From Balneola vulgaris DSM 17893 (GTDB lineage Bacteria; Bacteroidota; Rhodothermia; Balneolales; Balneolaceae), in contig NZ_AQXH01000001.1 of assembly GCF_000375465.1 (NCBI RefSeq), positions 496,130 to 560,129 of the forward strand: a stretch of DNA of 64,000 nt, in the 5' to 3' direction. Below, piece after piece: positions 58,401 through 64,000 of the stretch; the stretch's first letter is position 1, and the number at the start of each line of letters is the position of its first letter. The notes beneath the pieces were generated by a model. The model searched no databases. It had not been told where the DNA came from and saw only the letters and a list, made by a program, of their open reading frames with translations. The position numbers and the translations under genes were made by a program.

Positions 58401-59025
58401 GATCAGTCGTTGTGGCGTCTCCACGAGCACCACCACCACCATTTCCTGAACCACCGGCCGAGAGGTAACCACCACCACCACCGGCTGCTGTAGTATTGGT
58501 TGTAGTACCACCACCATTACCATTTGTACCCGCAGCACCAGGTCCTGTACCAGTACCAGCATCACCTGCAGTACCTGTATTACCACCTAAACCAACAGCG
58601 CCGTTAGAGTTATCACCTCCACCACCACCACCGGCTACCATTACTAAAACATCGTTGATAAATACACCTGTACTACCTCCACCACCACCACTTGATCCTG
58701 CGTTTGGTTGGCCGTTTTCACCTACTACATAACGAATTATGTCGCCAGCATTCACATAAAATGAAGCGGTTACTGTAGCCCCTTTACCACCTAATGTATT
58801 ACTTCCATTACCACCATCAGCACCACTGATTGTAATTGAAATCTGCCCATCTTGTTGAACAGTATAACTACTTGAGGTAAGTGTATTTTGGTTAATTACT
58901 ACCTGCGCTGAGAGCTCGCTTGTGAATAGCATTAACCATAGCAACATAAAGGCACCGAGACCTTTAGTTGCGATATTAAAAATTACTTTATAACCCGTCA
59001 TCGTTATTTCGTGCTTACGATCCAT
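49474..59025 (-). CDS. Giant multi-domain surface protein (3183 aa)
   Basis: A secreted protein with signal peptide (hydrophobic about 19-32, cleavage near ELSAQ). Domains by approximate residue: glycine-rich domain 50-290; thrombospondin type 3 calcium repeats 296-520; fibronectin III 525-630; SwmB-like Ig 630-725; GEVED 940-1110; DUF11 pair 1115-1365; an unassigned module 1366-1577; DUF11 1580-1700; a second copy of that module 1702-1912; DUF11 1915-2035; SdrD-B-like 2040-2130; right-handed beta-helix about 2215-2620; two SdrD-B domains 2715-2950; a last DUF11-like domain ending in TVKIDN. No type IX sorting domain is visible. GGGGGT stands about 9 nt before ATG 59025; the OmpA-family gene stops 3 nt upstream. 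Confidence 0.9.
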   Translation of the reverse strand: MDRKHEITMTGYKVIFNIATKGLGAFMLLWLMLFTSELSAQVVINQNTLTSSSYTVQQDGQISITISGADGGNGSNTLGGKGATVTASFYVNAGDIIRYVVGENGQPNAGSSGGGGGSTGVFINDVLVMVAGGGGGGDNSNGAVGLGGNTGTAGDAGTGTGPGAAGTNGNGGGTTTNTTAAGGGGGYLSAGGSGNGGGGARGDATTTDPNVLLAIAAGGAGSGTGSRGGQGFTGGGGASSNYSGGGGGYSGGGGAGANGSAGGGGSFVDASALSSNFTAGANGTSNESDGSINATFFPDSDSDGVIDDNDPDDDNDGILDTNETGDTDSDGVPDRLDLDSDNDGLSDILESGADYTTLDPDNNGIIDGNQFNDTDSDGLSDDIEATNGANTGTTPAESADDADSIPNFLDLDSDGDGLPDNIEAQATSTYSAPTFVNNATNRGVNDNGLFIPVNSDQLHANDDTIPDYLDTDSDGDGFTDASENGGDVTTAPTYADPNGNIDDPTQLTNAQNPQTAEVDFRDETILVVNPPSDVTATAISAGAIQVSFDDVGSGGFISSYTVKRATSPGGPYTQVGTVTDNESASYTFTDNTTNDGTTYYYIVTSTSSGSTESANSDEANATADATNPTFESAVVDGASMLVDFSEILDGTSVPVAGDFDVKVNGISVGVSTVSISNVRVNIGLTNPVQPGDNVTISYTSGTNAIRDEAGNNATNFVDLPVNNITIGSSAFGPDPCPIFNGQDASWACFDGANNGTSMDAKVGDLTVASVTAASGSQTTFSPNAIQEWSSGAFSGDQFNGPQANPSGNAGNTTSFDINVPAGVPSDAIIFSLNKLRPNAGATTYTIEAFDGSNNKVALNGWTTGQGGDGGVCTNSINLNYTNANTTLELQPTVSGNSQCASSSNPIWFRVTSTDVRRIEVRKVATQPDNIHVGIAIKADYGDAPNTYRTTYSSRTASPAFHLLTNTGAGTVYFGTGVDGDGNGAPGANADGDDTETAAIDGGDDESGISSFPLLRASDQEYTVTISATTGARVGAWIDFNQNGFFDASEYTSAVASGGSATLRWSGLSGLSAGDTYARFRIATNASSVSTPYGFAIDGEVEDYKITIDEPATPDLDLTKTVNNSTPTEGEEIVYTLSVTNPGTFMASGVKVTDQLPAGVTYSSHSETQGSYNVSTGVWNIGTLAQGSATTVTLTITATVDENTLGNSIDNNAEITSLNESDPDLTNNSATASITVVPEEADIAITKTANKSQALEGELITYTVVVTNNGPKPSTSLKVVDQLPTGLDFESATTTKGVYVTSSGIWDIGVLGVGEQETLTIVARAAANTKNSTIVNTADLNSQDQTDNNSANNTSSASVDIIEATIPANCLDIPTLDFSTFTLQSGSAGQVGAIYRYTNVTTGVDAEIEIITNNNASLVNFDQATTGTAQNFQPQIEAVDKTLAEAYIDFEIRFYEAGTSTERYLTFTSTGVDVDGDNQDTREFVGFQRLSSFTIETATNLLVGTEGIYTTFEAATSAVVNGIDPNATENAAYTTYKNEPKFRLRAGLKDPTNGATGGAAQRLFSFNFDACIKNNFTNPTSENVVDVGVVKTVNNNNPQTSGNITYTIEVSNKQNNAVGGVEVTDNFPGGVLVNNITVSQGTFNGNTWNVGTLTGLQTATATINATVTATANNTVNNTATLTAVNGRDGNSNNNSSTATFVVQGFGGGCNEPPLYNFTNPSLEEGVDRQLNAVYRFSNVGPGLDALVKVKSLVNAVIDQIDADGSANRTQNFSPFYTSTSNGGYVEWQITFVESGTFNPVKQTFALTALDIDGGANQTQSVRDYLSFAQNSSNTVQSGNNLTESTVGEFQRFESSVAAGGNGSFDIDHIAYISYKYSSVFEIRTGSFTTGNLQASRLVDIDFVQCNNEEFTNPVVTTRDADLAVTKTADKQNLLENETVNFTIDVTNNGPERATEIDVYEKLPTGLTLVQANPTQGAYNQINGIWSVGTIANGASAQLDIEATLDAGVSADSLVNTAYVLGFNQVDPNQANDTSSVTLTLSNQVDGIVFRDRLGNGITDGDTNFGDAAGDQQALKDVEVHLFKDGGDGVADGVDDTYIGSDSTSTTGKFDFNIGADGDYWVVVDSKTGGLSNGTTWAEQTYAPAGALCSDGAGSSTTKASAGNCFGGRRGGVSDNISTNPVPSDLANAEHVAKFTMAGANITDLDFGFSFNVVTDTRDTDDDGTAARTAQGSLRQFIQNANAISGSNAMRFVPAVPTNASGSGGSWWTVTLNSALPQLTDALTTVNGTAYDLNAPTSVIDTNSGTVGFGGQVGTDQQSLNVFDRKELEVNLNDVGNTAFSINSSGSIIVRNMAFYNGSRSIDLVNTNSGTIERNFLGARADGTNPGGANRSEAGLVLSGSGNTSALLQRNYIAYTTGSGVSSTNANANMQFTQNEVYQTATGVANADGMEVVGTWMINRNLFHENGFASSNEVYGGSGIEVGNSTGTVVSGITIRNNTIRDQKVAGISVLNRVSNSIIEKNIITGNGTNYSGTPYKGAGVKLSFPDAQPQQGILISKNSFSNNFGLGIDVVTTGTGAADGVTPNDGVTQDPTVQPNKGLDYPVFTLATVSGSQLTVEGYMGTNSNRVSGTYTIEVYKAADDGNNDGLIEVGGTLSRPHGEGQTLIGTITTASDGSFSESFTVSGASIAVNDRITAIAYDSGNNTSEFSSNQRVVPTGVSVSGYVFHDTNHNTNRDNSESGLENVTVVLYNRQLNNCKSVLTDANGFYQFTNVLNGSYDLIESFGQSVPTPDVCTPAENDPDNFISTTPNLRTVTVNNLPVQQNFGDFEGSKVEGRVFNDNGIGGGTANDGILNGGEVGIQGKTVKALTGADALIEQTTSNAEGRYTLWIPRSVVGSGGTVKIQETNGTSHVSTGGTAGTTGGSYDINTDVTTFTNTVAQEYTGVNFGDVQLSSFLTDGNQNIQPGSIALFTHTFNAKTAGDVTFSTSSVNNPTGSNWPIVLYRDTNCNGAIDSGEPVLDGTNAVSVVANETVCVVLKVTAPQGVNNGATSTTTITADFVLSGTSPQISQTLTRSDIVVINDQEAGLVIVKSVDKTSALPGEILTYTISYQNNGDEPLSSLEIIDNTPIYTTYNSGSCGTLPNNLTSCTITAPAVGSSGGVKWTFGGTLAPGATGQVSYTVKIDN

Positions 59026-59028
59026 CTA

Positions 59029-62000
59029 TTATTTACCCCCACCTTTACCATCGTTGATGAGATCTAATTTCAGAAGGTTAATTGAATCGGCATTCATGTA
59101 TTCTAAGCCAATCACACTTCCTACTGTAGATTCATTCGTAGTAATCTCAATCTTATCTGCGTCTATGCCCCAGTTCACTAAATATGTTTTAATAGCTTCA
59201 AGTCTTTTTGCAGAACTAGATGTTGAATTACCCACTAATCTAAGCGTTACGGCTCTGTTAGTGTATAAGTAAGAACCTACTCTTGAAATTATGGCTCTAA
59301 GCTCATTGTCTAACTCAACCTGGTTTCCAGCAAAGGTCACACTATTTGGTACAGTGTAGCTTTGTGAGTAATCACGTAGTAAGATTAAGTCTTCACGGTT
59401 TTTCAAGATGTCTAATAGGTTGTCCATCATCGACAATGCTCTGCTATTGTTAATGAGTTCAATATCATCATTTTGCTCGTATACTTTAAGTACTTCTGTA
59501 TTAGAATACTCAAACCTTACTGCTCCACTTGATGCACTATTTACTACTCTAATTCTATTAGAATCAATTCCTTCAGCGTTTAGAAGGATGCTAATTGCAT
59601 TAGCAATTTCTAAGCTTGGTGCTGCGATGGTCAGATCTACATTCTGGTACTCGTTCATTGCAAGTGCAATACGCTTGATTAAGTACTCATGTATTCTGTT
59701 CAATGAGCTACCAGTTAGATTCAAGGCAGATGGTACAGCATTGTGTTCAGCAATGTAGATGTAATCCCAGTTGTTAATTCCTCTAATGCTTGGGTTCACC
59801 TGAAGATCTTCTACTTGAGTGATGAAGCGAACATTTCTGTTTTCAACACTTAAGTCTAGTTCTACTCTACGGTTCTTAGCCATATCAACACGATCTTTCT
59901 CAGGTACAGCGTTTTTACTGTAGCTTAAGCCTTCGAACTGTAGTAAGTCTGCATTCACACCAGCAGCTACTAAGTAAGCACGTACGGCTTTCGCTCTACG
60001 CTCAGAAAGCGCAAGGTTGTAAGACTGTGAACTTTTGCTATCAGTATGACCTGTAACTCGGATGAAGTAATCATCGCCACGTTCAATTAAGAACTTAGCC
60101 ACTTTATCAAGCATTTGAGCTGCAGGCTGGTTGATATACGTACTGTTGTTGTTGAAGTGAATATGCTTCGGCAGAACCGTCATTGGCTCAACTCTTTCGA
60201 AGTTCAATTCTTTGCCTTTGAAATCAGCTACAGCTAGTGAAGTCTCAAATGGAGCCGGAGTAAATGGTAAAATATCTACTGGGTTCGTATTCACGATAAG
60301 TGGCTCACAAGTATCCTCACACTGTAAGTATAAAGCAGGATCTACAATTGGGCTACGCTTCGCTTTGTTCGGGATAAGCTTGTCGAACATACGCTCATCA
60401 AACTTGTAACTGAAGCCAATGTATGCACCGTTTTGCGTGTAGTTGTTAGCTGTTAAATCTTCATCGTCGTATCCGAAGAAGTTATAACCAGCAGCAAGGC
60501 GTAAGTTTGTTGCTACTAAGAATCCAGCTTCTACACCAAATCCAAAATCTTTAGTAGTGAAATCGCTGTTCGCTAGTAAACTTGCGTTGATACCAGCATC
60601 CCACTTCTCATTAATATCATATAGTGCTCTACCCGAAATTAACTCTAGGAAGCTTTCACTCTTCGACTGGCTATCATTTTCAATAGAGTACTTAGCAGCA
60701 ACACGGCCCGAGAAGGTCCAATCTGCTGATGGGTGATAATTACCGTGCGAAGAAAGAACATGAGCCGTTCTAAAGAAATCGTCGTCGATAGCTTTATCAA
60801 TCTCATGCTTGAATTCATATCTGAATAATGCGTCAAATTTATTGGTAGCTGTACTTCTGTAAGCAGCACCTAATTGGAAACGCTCTTGTAATTTGCTTAC
60901 ACCACTTGTTCCATCTTGAGAAGTAACAGAGATGATGTTTCTAGTTAGGAAAGTCCAGTCTTTGCTCAACTGTAAACCGTAACCGATACTATTTAAATAA
61001 GTGTCTGTGTTTGAAGTGAAACGAGCTTCAGCACGAGCTGTGGCTTTCCAGTTCGAAGAACGTGTTACGTCGATAGCCGTTGTAATAGCTGTTCCGTCAT
61101 TTACAGAAGGTCCTTCTAAGGTAAATACTCTTTCGAAGCCAAAGTTAGCGCCAATACCGTTAGCAATCTGAAGCTGGTTTCTTAAACCAATAGCCGCTTG
61201 ACCACTTCTTCCGTCAAATGCATCGTTAACACGGTACTCACTAAAAATCTGACCGTTTTTCATGTACGTTGCATCAATACCAACTACTGTGTTGTTACGC
61301 TGACGGTTGCTACTTAAGGTATTAATACCACCTGCACTTGAAATAAACTCATGGCGAGCGTAAATCTTAGCTAGTTGCTTTAAGCGGTAATCCGCTCCAA
61401 TCGCGATTAATTTCTTATCTGAGTCGTTTAGATCTTGTTCACCTTCAGCGAATACAGAAGCACCTGATAGGAATGGTAAATCAGCATTCAACTTACCACG
61501 AAGGTTCGTGTTGTAATTCGTTGAATCTTGAGATGCCATGTAGTTCTCAGAGTAACGCACGCCAAATTCAGCACTTAAGTTGTTTCCAAACGACTGCTGA
61601 GCAGTAAATAAACCACCGAATGTTCTATCGCTAGTAGTGTCGTTACGCGAGTACAAGAACTCTGCATTAACATTAGTCGTGTTCGTTAATTTGTAACGAG
61701 TTTTAGTACGAGCTTCCGTTCTACCTTGTCCTAGAGAAGAAGACTGATTACTAAAGTCTTTTTCAGACTTACCTACTTGAGCAAGTACATCTAATTTCTT
61801 ACCTCGGTGATTTAACTCAACGCGACCTGCAGAACCACTACCGTTGTTATCTGAATTCGTGTTCGAGATCTCTGCAACTACTTTAGTGTCTTTAGAAAGG
61901 TTAGCAACCACATTACCTGATACCATAGTAAAGGTATCATCTGGGTTGTTATCACGAACTACACCCGCTCCTACTTTAAGGGCGTTAGTTACTTGACCTT

Positions 62001-64000
62001 CAACATTTAAGCCACCAATTAGGTAACGATCTTTGTTGTTAGTTACTTCATAAGTAGCACGGATAAACACTGGGTTGAAATCCTGGTCAACAGAAGAAAC
62101 TGGTGTTCTGAAAGTAATTACTCCAGAGAACGGATCGATAGTATAATCGCGGAATCTAGTTAAGCGATCTACACTTAGAATTACTTCTGGCTGCTCACGA
62201 TCATAAGTTACTAACTCAATGATCTCAGAATTTTCAACAATGTCTTTGTCCGGTAGATCATAACGTGAGATTCCTTGACCTTGGAACTCTCTGATTTTTC
62301 TACTTGAGAATGCACTTGCACCAAAAGCCTGAGCTTTAATCTTACCTTCTTCGAAGTTTGCCTTCAAACCGGTTTGAGCTCTGCTATAATTTCCTAGCTG
62401 GACATCTTGGTCTCTCTCTTGGGTGATAAAATCACCATATAGTGCATACGTTTTGTTACGATCTACGCGAACATAGAGTCTACTTGATGACTGTGCATCA
62501 AAACCTTTGATAGAAGATTCACCATATACTGGGTAAAATTCATCAGGTCGTATATCTCTGAATAGACGATCTGATTTATCTTTTTCTGAATCATATCCGG
62601 CAGTAAGTAGAGTCTTACCGCTCACTTTACCTTTTAAGAAGAAAGCTAAACGAGCATCGCCTGTAAAGTTTTCGATGCTATAAGAAAGCTGCTTTAGTTC
62701 TCTTTCAAAACCGTCAGTCTCTTTATCTGAACTGATGTTAACCGCCTCGTTAAAACGAATAGTACCTTCAATAATACCCGCGGCGATAAGTGGACGAAGA
62801 TCTGGTAGGAACTCAACTTTAGCTTCACCTTCGATAATACCCGAAGTTGCTCTTACGATTGCTGTTTGTGGCTTATCAGTTGATGTTAATTCGAACTGAG
62901 CAACACCATTCTCTATACTTGTTTGAGTACCTGGAGTTGAACTATCGTTGTCTTTAACTTTCCACTTACCAAACTCAGTATCTAATGTGATTTGAGTTTT
63001 AGAACCCACTCTTAAGTTGTTCTCGTCAAGTAATTCAACTTGAACGAGTGCAGATGATACACCATCAGCAGCTACATCATTTCTTGGTACACGAACATCA
63101 ATTTTCTTTAGAGTACCTGGTACAAAAATTTCAATACTTTCTTCATTGCGAACATTTCCAAATGGATCCACTTCTTGAAGCTTAAGTTCATTACGTCCTG
63201 CTTCAAAATCTAAACTCACATATTCCCAACCTTGAAGATTATTCGTTGGAGAAATACTTGATTGACCAACTCTCTTGTCGTCAACTTTGTCGCCATTAAT
63301 ATATAGCTCAAACTTAGCACCGTTTAATCCCTTCGCCCATACCGTATAAGTATCTGTAAGAAGAGTATCGTTATCGCTAATGTTTAAGAATCCTAAACCT
63401 GCTTCCGCATTCACGAGTGCTTCTTCTAATTTCGCTACTTGCGACTGCACTTCTGTTGCTTCTGCTACGGTAGAATCTTCTTTAGTATCCTTCTTAATAG
63501 AAGCTGCTTTTACTTCTTTAGGACCGCCAACAGTACCACTCGCATCCTCAAATCTACCTTGAGAGCTACTTAAGTTATTATCGTTAGCAGAGAAGTTGCT
63601 TGTAAGAGATCCTGATAGCGATTGACTCGCATTTTCCGAGAATAGCGCTCTACGTGCTTCAATTTCTTCATTAACTGCAGGCTCACATTCACAAATTGCG
63701 AAATCAGCTCGGTGCATCTGCCCTTTCTTAACGTCTACAAAACGGCTACTTGGGTCGTTAGCATGGCGGTTATCTAATACTGATAACTTAGAACCATTTG
63801 GCAAGCTGTAGTTGTCTACTTTAAGTACATGCTTGTTAGGCTTGATAGCGTAGAATGTATATTTACCTTCGTTATCCGTAACTACATAGTTACCATTTTC
63901 GAGATATAAACGAACTCCAGGAACACCTACTTCACCAGCATCTTGAATATCGTTTTCGTTACAGTCTTGGAATACTTTACCAATGATGTAAGCATTGTCG
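59029..64000 (-). CDS. OmpA-family outer membrane barrel protein, 5' end beyond the window
   Basis: A frame of more than 1650 codons, open to the right edge; the apparent start at 63804 is only a TTG in a continuing frame. The visible N-terminal part is an SdrD-B-like domain (GVPGVRLYLENGNYVVTDNE). A helical stretch, an invasin-like Ig domain (VPRNDVAADGVSSALVQVELLDENN) and a large beta-barrel (YPVYGESSIKG ... YALYGDFIT, then alternating strands) follow. Near the C-terminus a canonical OmpA domain (VTGHTDSKSSQSYNLALSE) is followed by two decayed OmpA-like copies. The protein ends in GKGGGK, then TAA. The giant surface protein begins 3 nt later. Confidence 0.88.
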   Translation of the reverse strand, partial: DNAYIIGKVFQDCNENDIQDAGEVGVPGVRLYLENGNYVVTDNEGKYTFYAIKPNKHVLKVDNYSLPNGSKLSVLDNRHANDPSSRFVDVKKGQMHRADFAICECEPAVNEEIEARRALFSENASQSLSGSLTSNFSANDNNLSSSQGRFEDASGTVGGPKEVKAASIKKDTKEDSTVAEATEVQSQVAKLEEALVNAEAGLGFLNISDNDTLLTDTYTVWAKGLNGAKFELYINGDKVDDKRVGQSSISPTNNLQGWEYVSLDFEAGRNELKLQEVDPFGNVRNEESIEIFVPGTLKKIDVRVPRNDVAADGVSSALVQVELLDENNLRVGSKTQITLDTEFGKWKVKDNDSSTPGTQTSIENGVAQFELTSTDKPQTAIVRATSGIIEGEAKVEFLPDLRPLIAAGIIEGTIRFNEAVNISSDKETDGFERELKQLSYSIENFTGDARLAFFLKGKVSGKTLLTAGYDSEKDKSDRLFRDIRPDEFYPVYGESSIKGFDAQSSSRLYVRVDRNKTYALYGDFITQERDQDVQLGNYSRAQTGLKANFEEGKIKAQAFGASAFSSRKIREFQGQGISRYDLPDKDIVENSEIIELVTYDREQPEVILSVDRLTRFRDYTIDPFSGVITFRTPVSSVDQDFNPVFIRATYEVTNNKDRYLIGGLNVEGQVTNALKVGAGVVRDNNPDDTFTMVSGNVVANLSKDTKVVAEISNTNSDNNGSGSAGRVELNHRGKKLDVLAQVGKSEKDFSNQSSSLGQGRTEARTKTRYKLTNTTNVNAEFLYSRNDTTSDRTFGGLFTAQQSFGNNLSAEFGVRYSENYMASQDSTNYNTNLRGKLNADLPFLSGASVFAEGEQDLNDSDKKLIAIGADYRLKQLAKIYARHEFISSAGGINTLSSNRQRNNTVVGIDATYMKNGQIFSEYRVNDAFDGRSGQAAIGLRNQLQIANGIGANFGFERVFTLEGPSVNDGTAITTAIDVTRSSNWKATARAEARFTSNTDTYLNSIGYGLQLSKDWTFLTRNIISVTSQDGTSGVSKLQERFQLGAAYRSTATNKFDALFRYEFKHEIDKAIDDDFFRTAHVLSSHGNYHPSADWTFSGRVAAKYSIENDSQSKSESFLELISGRALYDINEKWDAGINASLLANSDFTTKDFGFGVEAGFLVATNLRLAAGYNFFGYDDEDLTANNYTQNGAYIGFSYKFDERMFDKLIPNKAKRSPIVDPALYLQCEDTCEPLIVNTNPVDILPFTPAPFETSLAVADFKGKELNFERVEPMTVLPKHIHFNNNSTYINQPAAQMLDKVAKFLIERGDDYFIRVTGHTDSKSSQSYNLALSERRAKAVRAYLVAAGVNADLLQFEGLSYSKNAVPEKDRVDMAKNRRVELDLSVENRNVRFITQVEDLQVNPSIRGINNWDYIYIAEHNAVPSALNLTGSSLNRIHEYLIKRIALAMNEYQNVDLTIAAPSLEIANAISILLNAEGIDSNRIRVVNSASSGAVRFEYSNTEVLKVYEQNDDIELINNSRALSMMDNLLDILKNREDLILLRDYSQSYTVPNSVTFAGNQVELDNELRAIISRVGSYLYTNRAVTLRLVGNSTSSSAKRLEAIKTYLVNWGIDADKIEITTNESTVGSVIGLEYMNADSINLLKLDLINDGKGGGK

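Noticed and set aside
58230-58700. Dense ACC/CCA triplets that look like a DNA repeat
   Set aside because: These are glycine codons of the giant protein read on the other strand; not a separate satellite or CRISPR array.
63804-63804. OmpA-family gene starting at this position
   Set aside because: The codon is TTG within a longer frame that reads on as an SdrD-B-like domain to the window edge.
1-64000. tRNA, rRNA, CRISPR, transposase or phage genes
   Set aside because: None were seen in the spacers or among the coding regions; short spacers leave little room for them.

Overview
The window looks like chromosome from a marine member of the Balneolales/Rhodothermota (the wider Bacteroidota-like group). 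This rests on inference from gene content: low GC, a C-terminal type IX secretion sorting domain of the 'QNYPNPFNPST' type, Reg_prop/Y_Y_Y histidine kinases, weak Shine-Dalgarno signals, a pyruvoyl arginine decarboxylase beside speD, and very large DUF11/thrombospondin-type surface proteins. I saw no tRNA, rRNA, CRISPR array, insertion sequence or phage genes.

1-9.1 kb: polyamine genes (pdaD partial, speD) lie divergent from a fused 2-oxoacid dehydrogenase E1. Then come a PH-domain protein, a SatD/membrane-protein pair, a secreted serine hydrolase, and a DNA-damage cluster (Y-family polymerase, a divergent 201-aa partner, a YedK/HMCES abasic-site protein). A small membrane protein follows, behind a perfect 19-bp palindrome.

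9.1-19.8 kb: the rimP-nusA-infB-rbfA-truB-ribF operon on the minus strand, a DUF192 lipoprotein, and an elaB-like / prfB / coaE / fbp run. prfB uses the classic programmed +1 frameshift, so its true start lies upstream of the long open frame.

19.9-30.4 kb: a btaA-btaB pair for betaine lipid synthesis, proline dehydrogenase, then a five-gene minus-strand operon: AtuA-family protein, renalase-like FAD oxidoreductase, and two halves of a heterodimeric ABC exporter placed either side of an RNase Z. This RNase Z has an altered metal motif and an RGG-like tail.

30.5-46.2 kb: a 1.7-kaa secreted VWA protein with a type IX sorting domain, then a signalling block of three NarX/LytS-type histidine kinases (TPR or beta-propeller sensors) and two LuxR-type response regulators, then a small secreted cysteine-containing protein. 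A shared motif upstream of the two secreted-protein genes may mark regulator targets.

46.2-64 kb: one long minus-strand gene run. It starts with an OmpA-family outer membrane protein (5' end beyond the window), followed by a 3183-aa multi-domain surface protein without a recognisable type IX sorting domain, a single-domain response regulator, recO, a DegP/HtrA protease and a small lipoprotein. The order suggests a surface-structure locus with its own periplasmic quality control.
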